A stretch of DNA of 64,000 bases, taken from assembly GCA_023014335.1 (NCBI GenBank), contig JAECYW010000001.1, forward strand, positions 2,170,001 to 2,234,000, read 5' to 3'. This DNA comes from Galerina marginata. Its lineage: Eukaryota; Basidiomycota; Agaricomycetes; Agaricales; Galerinaceae. Of the stretch, positions 33,678 through 44,249 are shown piece by piece. Within the stretch, counting starts at the first letter, position 1, and each line of letters starts with the position of its first letter. The translations under genes and the position numbers were made by a program. Under the pieces are notes generated by a model. It was not told where the DNA came from. It searched no databases and worked only from the letters and a program-made list of their open reading frames with translations.

Positions 33678-34468
33678 TCAATATAAGTGAAAGCATGGAC
33701 TTGAGGATATGCCGTCTATTTTCTGTTTGAACAGAAATGGGTTCAGGTATATTGTCAAAGAAAAGGCTTCCTCACAAGTGCAGGCGGCCATAGCATGAGC
33801 ATCAGGGATGTTGAATGTTGAAGCAACTTCTGGGTTGAGAGAAGCGCGGAAATCTACTTGTTCATTGTCGGCATTATGTTCTTCGCATCCATCCGCGGTA
33901 TCCATATTTCCTTCTGTGTATATATTTGATGAAAAAGTTGAGAAGGAAGTTGTGGAATGATTGTCCTCGTCGTCTGTAGCCGGTACACATTTCAACTCCA
34001 GCCACTCACGTAGTCGGGTGCTCATGTGGCCGCAGGTAGGTACAGTGCTAGCTATTTCATCAATCTGTTGCAAGGAAGCCAGTGAGAATATCAATCACGA
34101 AATATCGGAGGCTTACTGTTGAGTCTAGTAATAGAATATCTGTCCATGGCCTGTTCTTAACTTGTGTTGGCCGGTACAAAATGAAAGATCGCATGATGTC
34201 AAGCTGGATCTCCTTAACGAAAATCAGAGGATCGGCAAGCCAGGAACATGAGATGGAGCAACAGACCCACCTTTAGTAGTTTCACAACATTGCGCTGGTC
34301 ATCGGGCCATCTGTGCATCCACATGGCGCCGACCGACAAATAGAAATTGTCTACATTGCCGGTCTGTAAGGCCGACATGTAATAAGGGATCACAGCAGCT
34401 ATGAAGACAGTCTGTGCTTCTTTTTCCATGTACGTCTTGACGCGATTATTGTCCCGGGTTGACTCCAT
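33678..34468 (-). CDS. 226-aa uncharacterised protein
   Basis: Three exons, 34468-34271, 34212-34117 and 34064-33678, with two GT..AG introns of 58 and 52 bp and consistent phases give 226 aa. Start MESTRDNNRVKTYMEKEAQ. The first 100 residues are helical and aromatic-rich (AVIPYYMSALQTGNVDNFYL, MWMHRWPDDQRNVVKLLKEI, RSFILYRPTQVKNRPWTDI). The C-terminal half is acidic and Ser/Thr-rich with three Cys. No domain is recognised. It is intact between decayed PKS sequence and the right arm, so it may belong to the element or be a host gene caught in it. Confidence 0.6.
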
Positions 34469-35019
34469 GCTATGAATCGCTAATAAGTATACACGATCAG
34501 TGTTGATCAGGTTTGTTGGAGCTGAACGGATAGGCGTACTTAACGAGGTTGGGAGTGGTGAAAGAGTCGGAAAGCAAAGGAGCACGAGCAAGGTCAGACG
34601 ATGGGGGGAAGAAGAAAGAGGTGGTGGGAAACCGCACAGTCACCGTTGCTGCCTGGGACAAAGAAGCACGGTGCGCGTAAAAAAGAGGTAAGTTTATATG
34701 GGCACGCAGCAACAGAACAAAAGTTTAAATGCTCAACTCAGATCCGCCGCCGCCCAACAAGTCAGAAACTTTATATTTCCTTTTTCGCTGCGAAGATCTC
34801 GATCAACCCAGAAGTATTTCGCAGATTTGAAAGACTAGACAGAATACATTTAACAAAATTAAACCACAGTTCTCCACCAAAAAAGGCCAATTTGTGCGCA
34901 AAAAAGTGACAGGAATGCTGAAATCAAACACTCTGTCAGAAAATTGTAGTTCGAACGATGAGGCAGTCTCCAACCTTGTATTGGTGGTGTTCGGTTCGAT
35001 CCAATGGTCCGTTGGCCCC

Positions 35020-35601
35020 CTAACGTCCGGGGCGGTCCAGACTTGCATGAACGTGCATGCAGAGGTTGCACCGGTGGCTTGAGACAAGGTCGATGGCAGG
35101 CGATGGAGGGGGTGCACAGGGAACGGGAATTAGCTCCCAAGGAAGACAGGGACGCGGTGCTGCAAGCGTGGCTGGAGGGCTTCCGCTTTGACATGGCTCA
35201 GCGGGGACTGTGACCGTGCTATGGCTGTGTTGGGCTGAGACATGCGCTTGGGCTGAGCTAACTGGGGATCGGCCTGTCGCCTCGATAACTTCTGAAATAT
35301 AAAGATAAGTTCAGAACAGGAAGGATAAGACAGAATGCTTACGACGTATGAGGAGATGTAAGAGGTTTTCAAAGGTTTCTTCACCTATATTGCTACAATC
35401 TTCGTTTTCAATTGCCTTAGAAACTGGCGGAAGGTCTCAGGATAAAAGATAGCGGAGAGCCTGACGGCCGAAAGCCATACCTTCAATGTCCTCCTGTATC
35501 AACGCAAGCCAATCTTTCATCAGTGCAGAGATAGAATTTGCAATTAAAATTGCAGAGGCATAGCGGGCAGAAGGTAATTGGCGCGGGGTGGGAGAAGACA
35601 T
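35020..35601 (-). CDS. 149-aa arm-encoded protein, unrecognised
   Basis: Exons 35601-35481, 35399-35343 and 35291-35020 join in phase (introns 81 and 51 bp) to 149 aa. The N-terminal 65 residues (SAILIANSISALMKDWLALI, EETFENLLHLLIRQVIEA) are helical; the rest is Pro/Ser/Ala-rich with a short Cys/His cluster near the end (HRCNLCMH). The first two exons lie in the inverted-repeat arm, and the left arm holds a frameshifted version of them. Proteins with a helical start and a Cys-rich basic end are common in mushroom transposable elements, but I cannot place this one. Confidence 0.5.
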
Positions 35602-35854
35602 TATAGTAGATAGTTGGTTATTGGTTTAGCAGGTTGTTCAAAGAAAGAGATAATCAGCAAAAAGGTCGGGAAATCATAAGCAGCTGCGAGCGTTCGCGGA
35701 GTTTATGATGTGGGAAAATGTCGCCGACGGCTTGCAGCGGCATGTGACAGTGCCATGACATTAATGTAGGCCTATTAGGTGCGAGTCAGCACTTTGCTTC
35801 CGTCCTCATCAATTTCCTATATCTCGAGCGTATTATCAACCGATCATGGGTGTA
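35271..35854 (-). repeat. Right arm of the long inverted repeat
   Basis: Reverse-complement partner of 29534-30113. The outermost shared bases are TACACCC; flanking bases differ on the two sides. It holds the promoter and first exons of the 149-aa gene. Confidence 0.8.
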
Positions 35855-36876
35855 GTATGGGCCGACCATGAGTGCATTACTGGCGGGGTGTCGGAGCAGG
35901 TGATCTCCTTTCGCGCCCTCGTAGTAGTGTCGTACAGGTGAGTCCTTGTCTATATTTCATATCAACATCCTAATTCCAATCCAGTACATTTCTTCTTGTT
36001 TTTGACCAGAACCTTTATCACTACTGCTCTTTGTGAACCTGACATGTGCTGTCGAGTGTAAGTATAAGAGCAATTCATTGACGTTATTGATGTTTGAGGG
36101 TCATGGTTCAGAGCCTTTGCTGAGTGCTGAAATGCGCTGTTACCGTATTCGGAATTTCAAGGTGTTCCGGAAATCCTGTAAAATTATTCCTCATTGCAGT
36201 CGTATCCATATATGTAGTGATAATATGATAATATGACCGGACCTAGCTTGGACCTTGAATTGTTTGCATATAGCGATGAAGCGCAGTACGAGGCCAATGC
36301 GCTATCCGCAGGAGCCGCCATGCGCCGACGTTCATCGGGAGGAGAAGGACGTCGTGGTCATACTAACTGCAGAGAAAATTAAGGAACACCGAATTGGAAG
36401 AAAGGATGGAAGGTGTGGGTGAAGAAAAGGGACAAGAGCTGGTATTGGAAAGCCATGGGTGAGTTGGGTAGCCCAGGACGTAGGTGATTGCTCCCGCTCC
36501 CATTTACAATGGAAATTATCGGAACTGCGTCAAGTTCCATTTCTACGTTCGCTAACAACGCTCTCAGTAACCCATTCTTTTCTTCCACTCAAAGAAACGA
36601 CTTACCAGGTATGTATAGAATACATTTCAATCTATCCGACCTGTTGCTACAGAAATACGGACATGTACCGCCTTTGTGCATCAGAAGGGCGGTTGAAGGA
36701 ACCCTGGGGTTGGCTCAACCAGTGAAATTACAAGGAAGGAAGGAAAGGAAAGGGAGGTGCTTACATTCTTCGTCTTTAAAGGAGCCAGTCACCCAAAAGA
36801 CGTTAGGCCACCCTCCTCCCAACCTTCAGGACTTGTACACCCCACATCAATGACACGGACACCTTGGCACACTCGC
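35855..36876. other. Intergenic, nothing supported
   Basis: Short frames only. No recognisable protein or RNA gene. Confidence 0.4.
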
Positions 36877-37300
36877 GGCGTGTGTAGGACCCGGGAAGCT
36901 CTCGCTAAAACTTGCCCGGATTTCGCGCATTTGAGACCGAAAAATCGCAAAAATCTTGTCCATTTTTCGCGGATTCGACGGCGCTGCATACGAACCCTTG
37001 TTCTCTTGCGCGGATTTCAAATGCCTGTGGGCAGAAATTTTGTGGCAAACGCCCTGAAGTTGTGCGTGTAGGAGAGATCTAGGTCAAACTAGAAAACAGT
37101 GACACTGAGGGGACAGGGAAATTTTTCGGAGGAAAGTGGATACTGAGGCGCCGCAAGCCCTGAAAAAATTGTTTTATCTTAGGAAAGAGCCGGCCCGGGC
37201 CAGACCTTGTCTAGTTTCGCGGATTTGAGACTCGATTCTGGGATTCTTCCCGGTCAAGTTTTTGAGGGAGCGTCCCGGGTCCTGTGTGCACGGCCACGCC
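36877..37300. repeat. MITE-like element with imperfect 45-50 bp inverted ends
   Basis: The left end contains GTAGGACCCGGGAAGCTCTC and GCTAAAACTTGCCCGG. The reverse complement of the right end contains ACAGGACCCGGGACGCTCCC and CAAAAACTTGACCGGG, in the same order and spacing. The interior (about 320 bp) is non-coding and has two direct copies of a TTTCGCGSATTTGAGAC motif near the ends. Size and structure fit a miniature inverted-repeat element. Confidence 0.6.
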
Positions 37301-38460
37301 TTCTTTGTGCCGTCGCCGACTCAACAAATCGGCCCACTCCTTGGCATACGTTCTTCCTCCGGCGGTTGGGTACCCACCCAACCAACCAAATCACCGTTGC
37401 CTCACCCATTTCACCTTGGTCGGGGGGATATCAACTCCAAGGGTGCAAAAAGGGACTGCGCGGAACAGTAGGGCCCAATCTAAGAGCAACTGTAGGTAAG
37501 TAACAATATTTTTTAGAGTTTATGAATTGGATTACATCTTATTTAGCATCGTTTCTCCCCGCCCGCCGAATTGGGAGTCCAAACTGTCACTGTACGATAT
37601 TCCGTAGGTGAGGCTGTCAAGTCGAACCGAGTGCTGGGGAACCCTTTGAAATGACCCGCTAAGTACGCAAGTAACACTTTGTATCGTCGTTGAATACTCA
37701 CTTAGTTTTCAGTCATCCACAAGCTCCGAACCTCAACTTCCAACAACCCGCAATTGTCTGCCTACCCGCCTCCTTGGCTCTCTACTCATGTGGGTTGCAA
37801 CTGTATGCTCAAGCCGCGACGTATATCTTCGCTGCGTGCAGATCAGTCGAAACCCAGAACAAAAGCCAAAATAGGCAACTCACCACGAAACAAGCAGCCA
37901 GCGCCCCCATCAATAAGACTGCCTTTCTTGCCCTTGTTTGCAGCACCGCTCGTTGAACAGCGGTCGAGAATATTTCCCGTATTCATTGCCATTGCCACTG
38001 CTTGTCTTTACCACTGCGTCATTCGTTCGTTTGGTCAGCAGATGAAACTAGCGTGGTAAAGGACATGGGGGTGCGGGTATGAGTTCTGGGTTCTGGCTCA
38101 AGAAAAAGCACTGCAAGGCGAGTGAGGAATACGCAGCACATATTGGAGGTTGAAAGTTTGAGCAAAGAAAGCAGTTGTACAGCACCCGAAACTGTGGAGC
38201 TATTTTAAATCGGGTAAGTTCTGAATCCTGATCTTCAAAAATTCTGGGCTTACTATCTATTTCTGTTCAGCTTTGTTCTTCTGACGTCACGACGCCGGCT
38301 ATCCTTGAAAGGAACGCAATGTTAGCGTGAAGACGGTGGAGCGAACCAGAGACTGTCTTGTCAGAGCGGCTGCGGTGGTAAGGCCCGCATTGACGTTGGA
38401 AGCAGAGTGACTGTAGAGGAGGTCTAACCAACAACGGTATTTGATCACGACGCGGTGCGG
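37301..38460. other. Intergenic, nothing supported
   Basis: Short frames without motif. No feature supported on either strand. Confidence 0.4.
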
Positions 38461-39424
38461 TCAGTTTGACTTCGGGCCACGTCGACGAGGTCGGGGTGGT
38501 TGACTGTATTCACCGCGGTCAGCCAGTGGAGGTACGACAGTGAAGAGGAAGTGCTTGAAGTCGTACACAGACGACATAGTCTGTCGTGAATGGTAAGGTA
38601 AACGTATCTGAATTGACTCATGTGTGCAGAGGGTGGTATTTAAGGATGAAGGCGATAATCGCATTCGACCAAGAGGTATTACAGCCTTGAAGCACATCAC
38701 CAGGGAAATGACATGGAATAGCCGAAGTGGCGCAGATCTCCAAAAAATTACGGTTAGGAAACTGAAAACTAGCGGTAACAATGAAAAGCAACGCACCTCG
38801 ACCCGATGGATATCTCGAAGAACTTGTAATCGATCTGAAAGCCCCGATGGGTAAAGGTCCCTGGGTAAATATTGGTACAGCCGCAGAGTAGCTGCAAGGA
38901 GGGACTTCAAAATTAGCATGTTTATATAACCCTCATCCCCGTTGGATGGACAAGGACGAGTAGCTGCATCCTTTTGTCCCTGGACAACAACAATGTCGGC
39001 CCGAGGAAACAGCAGTAAGAAAGATGTCGGTTTGCAGCGTATGTCGCTCTCGAGGAAGATCAATCCTCTCTTTTATCATTTTTCAAATTTTTTGTCGTTC
39101 CTCGATGAGTTGTGGACGTAGTTCGGTAAGACCATTGCCTTTTCAACGCACGAAACTTCGACAATGAGTCATGTATTCAAGTTGATACAGAACATGCAGA
39201 ACGAGATAGGACATTCTCAGTTGAACAGGAAGGATGAATATCGATGATTGGATGAATGGCCAGAACGGTTGATGAGCTCTGAGATGGCTTGGGTTAGTGA
39301 ACGTGATATATTTTGATGCCATCAAAAAATTCGCCCTGCCAGAGGCATGCGACAACGCCCAGGATAAGTAATATTTTTTCATCTCTTTGTGCTCCGTGCC
39401 GGTCCATTGCGGCACGCGAGACAT
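38461..39424 (-). pseudogene. Glycosyltransferase-like remnant
   Basis: A 200-codon minus-strand frame contains MIFLESDIRCKPTSFLLLF, ADIVVVQGQKDAATRPCPSN, GDEGYIN, and, in shifted frames, ATLRLYQYLPRDLYPSGLSD and RDIHRVEV. The LESDI...DIVVVQGQKD...GDEGYIN arrangement resembles nucleotide-diphospho-sugar transferases of the GT77/DUF271 type, where such acidic motifs bind the metal-sugar nucleotide. Upstream segments (to 39,424) are aromatic-rich but out of frame. It reads as a broken C-terminal part. Confidence 0.35.
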
Positions 39425-41349
39425 CCCAATGAGATAGAGGTGAGTCTACCTCTTCCTTCTCAATAATATATGAACACCATTTGATTGAATGCTGCAGGTG
39501 TAAATTGGTTCGTAGATCCCAATGTCATGCGTCTTTCCCAAAATTAATCACTACATTCTATAAGCTAGAACGTCATATGGAGCTTGATCCAATTTATATA
39601 AAAACACTTCTCACCTTGTCAATTTAATTTACCAGAGCCCCAATATTTTCCTGACAGCTCTGGCCTGTCCTTGCTGCAGATGTCGCAGACTATCCCGAGA
39701 GCTGTTTGGTCAGTTGCCGTCTGAAAATCGGCGTCCGATTTGTGCTGTTGGTTCGAAAGATCGCGGAGACGGACATAGCACAGCCTACATGGTCGAGACA
39801 AAGACGAAACAGTTTTTTCTTGCGCGGAATGCAGGCCGGAGATGATGCCCGCCTTCAAAGATCAAGGCCGTCGTTGTTGGCCAACCTGATCTCCCTCATA
39901 TTTTCCAGGCTTTCACGCCAGATCTTTCTTCATCAACGCCTTAAAGACGTCTTCAAAGACCTTCACTTTCCATTCGAACTTGTCAGTGGACTCAATATTG
40001 TTTATTTTTCCTTACAGGATTTTCCCCTCCCATATCCGAGCCTTAATTCATGCCAATTCCACTCCTTCGAGGAGTCGAGTCGCTCGCTCGGTTGACTCGT
40101 ATCTATTCCGAGATGTCCTTAGCGACATATGCGCAGAGACTACTGCGGCGGAATAACTTGACGGGGCGGGGGTCAAAAGGTCATGGCAAGTCGTCTCGAT
40201 TTTGACCGGACATTTTGCCGTGGGGTCTTCTGCTAAAATGCGACGGCAAAGTCCTCACAAAATCCAAGCGACGTGACTCGTATTCTGACCACTGGCAAAA
40301 TGTTCCACCACAGTAGTGAGACCTTCGTTGAGATCTCCCTTACAATGCTCGGTAAGTGGGTCGTTGATTGTGTTTAGAATTCAGTTCACATACAAGATAT
40401 TTAGTGCCTGTTTACCCGAATCTGCTCCGACTGAGTCCGAATGCTGCTGCCGAGACTGATTGTGACGATGCTTCAATGCTGGCTGAGTTTGAGGCAAACC
40501 TTGGAAGAAGAGGGCAACAGGTCCAATAACATTCTCCGCACCAGGCATACTGCGTCCTGACACAGTGTGTCCAAAACGACATCAGCTTCCCTGGTATATG
40601 TGCTAAGTACCTTTGCCAACGCGGCTTGGCAAATACACTGGATAGTTACTAATGCCTGTTCGGTATTTCTTTAACCTTCGAGGGGTCCAACGAAACAAAT
40701 CTCTTGACCGTAGCTGCCGTGGACAGAGAGAAAGGATGTAGTCGAGGAAGACGAATTGGTTTATATAGTATTTGCATTCTCTTGAGCCAATAGGTAATCC
40801 CTGCTTTTTCCTGGAGAAGAAAGTGGGGCAGCAGGTCGTGGAACTGAGTCGAAACGATGACAGGAAGGTCCCCACCCCCCGGTAGAAGGCATCTAAGGTG
40901 TGACTGGGTTTACCAACCGAGGAGGAGGGACCCATCATGATCCTGGTCTATGTAATCTTATCTTCCCACGTGACATTCGAGATCAGCCATCGCAAAGCTT
41001 CAGGATACGTATCAATCAATGACCCCAACTCCACCTATGTATGTGACTATGGTACCTTTGCAGTGAGGCTGACTTCTGACCTCACGATGGCTGAATGCCG
41101 TCAAGGGATGCTATGTAGGAAACATACATTTCCCAGATGAATTATAAGGTATGTCTACCAAATTCCAATCGCTCTCGCCCGTATTCAAGTTGTCTCCTTA
41201 TGTGCGAATACTCCGGTCCAAGGCAATTATGAGTGAATGCAATGCTTTCCATTGCTACAACTACATGATATGGTTTTCGATATCCTGTTTTTTTCACCTC
41301 TAATTCTACGAGTACAGGTCAATCATTCGTGTGCTGAATCCTCCCGTCG
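39425..41349. other. Mostly intergenic; weak coding-like fragments
   Basis: On the + strand, FKDLHFPFELVSGLNIVYFS (about 39,950) and RLTRIYSEMSLATYAQRLLR (40,100) look protein-like and may be one broken gene. On the minus strand, FHDLLPHFLLQEKAGITYWL (40,830) looks similar in quality. None is identified, and no complete gene is supported. Confidence 0.25.
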
Positions 41350-42550
41350 TCATGTTGTCAAGTCAATGACCTCACATGCCAGTACATGAATTTTCAAGGC
41401 CTTGCCGAGGAAGTGCCTGTGGCAGTTATTACAGCACTGAAGGAAACCCACCATCTCATCCTTTGACAGGCCCTCTCCTTTGAGAAGACGTTCGATGTGA
41501 CTCTCGGTAAGGTCTGCATCCACCTCCGTCGCTTTTCCCTTCCCAACTGACAGTCCTGCTACCAGAGACCTTTCTTGAATGAATGGCTTCAAGGCTCGTC
41601 GACCGCTCTTAGTGTTGGGTATGGTTGTTGTTGTGTCCTCTTCAGGGAAATACCGTGACAAGAGGTCTTCGTCGTCGTATGCCTCATCGGGGTCAAAGTA
41701 TTTAGCATTCGAAATTGAACCGCGTGGTTTCAAGGCTCGAAGGGGTACCGTTCCGTACAGGGCATCCAAGTTCCGGATTACACGCTATGTTACCGAAGAA
41801 TTATGTCAATTGGTTATGCATTAGTATGTCCATTACTTACACTCTCGAAACCCCGACCGCTTGCCAGCTGCTTTGCACCATCGTGATCATCTGAAAATTC
41901 TCCCAGATAACCCTCGAAATATGGCGCAACTTGACTTGCTGTCAAGATGTGTTGCTTAAAGGCAATGAGATATGGTCCCATTGAGGCTCGCTGTCTGACA
42001 CCTGTGTAGCATCGTAAGCGCTCTTTCATCTTCCGGATTGTTTCGTACTTACTAGCTGAAGGAATGTGCCCGTAATCGGAGAACAGTTTAGTCGTCTGGC
42101 GTTTTTTCATCAAATTTACTGAGGATAGTGTTAGTCTTTTATCAAGGTGAGGGTTCTGGGTCCTACTCTGAAATCCGCAACGAGATTCAAGGAAGTGACA
42201 GAAAACCAAAACTTCGCCGGTCATCCTGCTAACTACGATGCGGCAAGGGCAAGGAGAGCCCATGGTCATGGCACAAAAGCACTCCCAGAATGTTTTTTTC
42301 CCATCGTTAAACTTCCTCACCCCCGTCGCTACAATAGGTTCACCTCGAAAGCTCGGGCTTCATGCCCAGTTATGTGAGATCTCCCTTCATGAATGAAAGT
42401 GCTGATGACATACAAGGCAATTCTGCAGGTGGCCTTTGCGGTACGTGAGTAGACGACAATATCGCGACTTTGACGTTGTGCATCTAGGGAGGCGGTAAAG
42501 ATTGTGCCCGAAGGGATGAGTTCGACAAAATCGGAAAAATCGTCAGCCAT
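41350..42550 (-). pseudogene. Conserved-looking agaricomycete protein with one broken joint
   Basis: Starting at 42550 (MADDFSDFVELIPSGTIFTA), exons read SITGHEARAFEVNLL-like sequence to a TAG at 42329-42331. After a frame change they continue KFNDGKKTFWECFCAMTMGS, RIVVSRMTGEVLVFCHFLES, an intron with a good GACTAAC branch site, NLMKKRQTTKLFSDYGHIPS, and VRQRASMGPYLIAFKQHILT. The last exon (41769-41350) holds ALKPRGSISNAKYFDPDEAY and a C-terminal Cys/His motif, CCNNCHRHFLGKALKIHVLAC. That last motif resembles a zinc-binding hook. Only the joint at 42,320 is broken, so this is a young pseudogene or contains an assembly or reading error. Confidence 0.45.
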
Positions 42551-42797
42551 CGTGGTCACAATGAGGAGGTGTAAGTTCCTATGATTTTATAGTATTTCCC
42601 TCAAACGAAAAACTGAATCGTCCATTTAAGGTAGTTTAATCATTTTATAGAATTATTAATGTGAATCACTTGTTCGCAAGGGAATTCGTAAACCGAATTG
42701 CTACTCCTGGCGTTTCGAATCCAATACTTCAAATCGCCGCTTACAAAGTATGAATTCCCGAATTTTGTATCTCTTTCCTGGATGATTTTTCTATCTT

Positions 42798-43217
42798 TTG
42801 TACCCTCAAAGATCGGCTATGGCTGAACCTCAGCAAGTTCTCATGGCAGACGGTGCATTGCCAAGCTGGGCTTGTAACATAGCAACAGAAATATCTTGTG
42901 CTGTCCTTGGGGTATCGTTATTCACCACTTTGACCGCGCCAATACCTGCTCAAGAAATCAGGGCTGGCCAACATCGACAAAAATGCGGAGATGGTGGATG
43001 GAGAAGCGGTTCTTCATCCATTCGCGGTGTCAGCTAGTCATTTCGTACATCCAAAAAGCAATATCCAGTTTTCTCTTGGGGACTCTCGTACCCTTCGACA
43101 AGATATTACATGTGGGAAGGTCCTCATTGACCAGGAAGGGTCGTTCCGTACACCGTACGGAGTTATATACACAACATGTACCTATGGCCAAATCATTTCC
43201 GATTCTACATATGTATG
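42798..43217 (+). other. Unrecognised coding-like fragment
   Basis: Two overlapping + frames are protein-like: one with QVLMADGALPSWACNIATEI (42,840), the other with VDGEAVLHPFAVSASHFVHP and GKVLIDQEGSFRTPYGVIYT (43,000-43,170). They are not in one frame and no intron links them clearly. Function unknown. Confidence 0.25.
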
Positions 43218-44249
43218 ACCTGAATATCAGGTAAAGGTCTAAAACTGCGGGTCATGGCTCATTCTGCATTTGCGGTTGCTCATACTGTTGAGAGACCTCT
43301 CACAATGGGGCTGAATTAGCGAGGAAGATGGTCAGGCCATTGCGCGTTTCACCCTCGCAAGGCTGTGGTAGGGTGTGGGGCAGAGAAGCGGGGGCGCCCG
43401 CCCCCGCTTCTGTTGGTTTTCGGGGCAGATCGAACCTGCTAAGCCAATAGGTTTCAATTTATCGATTTTGGATATAGCTTGAGATTGAGGTTGAGATTGA
43501 GGTATGGAATACGTGAGTAAATTCTCGTGCCTCGTGGTTTCGGAGGAGTCCCGTTTTGTACAAATCGCTCTAAACCGCTGGCTCCGAGCTATGACCCACG
43601 TCCATCTTCGGTTCCCTCAATTCTTGCGCTTCTACTTCGATGGTCGTTCCTTACCGTTGGCAAATCCATCGCATTTTGCCGTGTCCTGCCTATTTTTGAT
43701 TGCGATCATAAGCGGGAACTTCTTTTCCGTTTTCATCAGACCGCAGGCGTGATTCCGGCGCAACCTTGTAGGCCATGCAAGCTGGAGATAATATGTCCTA
43801 TTCTACTTTTGATTTTCTTTTTGTTTCTAAAACTGTGGTATAAATGCGTGCCTCTGGCTTTTGACTACTTTATTGGCATTTCTAGCTGTCTAATACCCGA
43901 ACCTATGGAAATCGGAAGGAGTCCATCGACGTTTCACAGGCACCCATCCTATAGTTCTTTATCTTATTTCTTGCCTCGCAACACCGCTGCTGAATAGTAG
44001 AAGCGCTGATTTAACTTTAGGAGTACAATCCGCCGACGTCGCTGTCATCGACTTATATGCAATATGTTTTTTCTTATAATCTTCGTGTCTCTTCTCAGCT
44101 CTGTTCTCCCGTTCCGAGTCCCTTCCCCACATAGACGCACACACACACCTACGTTAAACCTTGCCTCTCATTTCTCTGGCGTTATTCCTACCAGTATGTT
44201 CACCTCCAGCCAGGATTCAAAAGTCTGACGTTGCTTTCTCAGTCTTAGG
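43218..44249. other. Intergenic upstream of the AT-hook protein gene
   Basis: Contains a strong GC hairpin at 43384-43411 and AT-rich DNA. The promoter of the gene at 44250 should lie in the last few hundred bases; no specific box is claimed. Confidence 0.4.
43384..43411. repeat. Perfect 13-bp hairpin, GC-rich
   Basis: Arms 43384-43396 and 43399-43411 are exact reverse complements with a 2-base loop. It follows a GGTAGGGTGTGGGGC stretch. It could be a terminator-like or cruciform structure; no family is known to me. Confidence 0.85.

Larger units (their letters stand above)
29534..35854. mobile_element. 6.3-kb unit bounded by long inverted repeats
   Basis: 29534-30113 and 35271-35854 are inverted copies about 580 bp long and visually well over 85 percent alike, both beginning TACACCCATGATCGGTTGAT. 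Inside are a decayed PKS fragment (+), an intact 226-aa gene (-) and a 149-aa gene (-) starting in the right arm. No transposase is recognised and no clear target duplication is seen at the ends, so it may be a non-autonomous transposon, an inverted duplication, or two element ends flanking trapped DNA. Confidence 0.6.

Noticed and set aside
43417..43480. Possible tRNA, because of a B-box-like GGTTCGATCTG on the minus strand
   Set aside because: No A box or acceptor pairing at the needed distance upstream.
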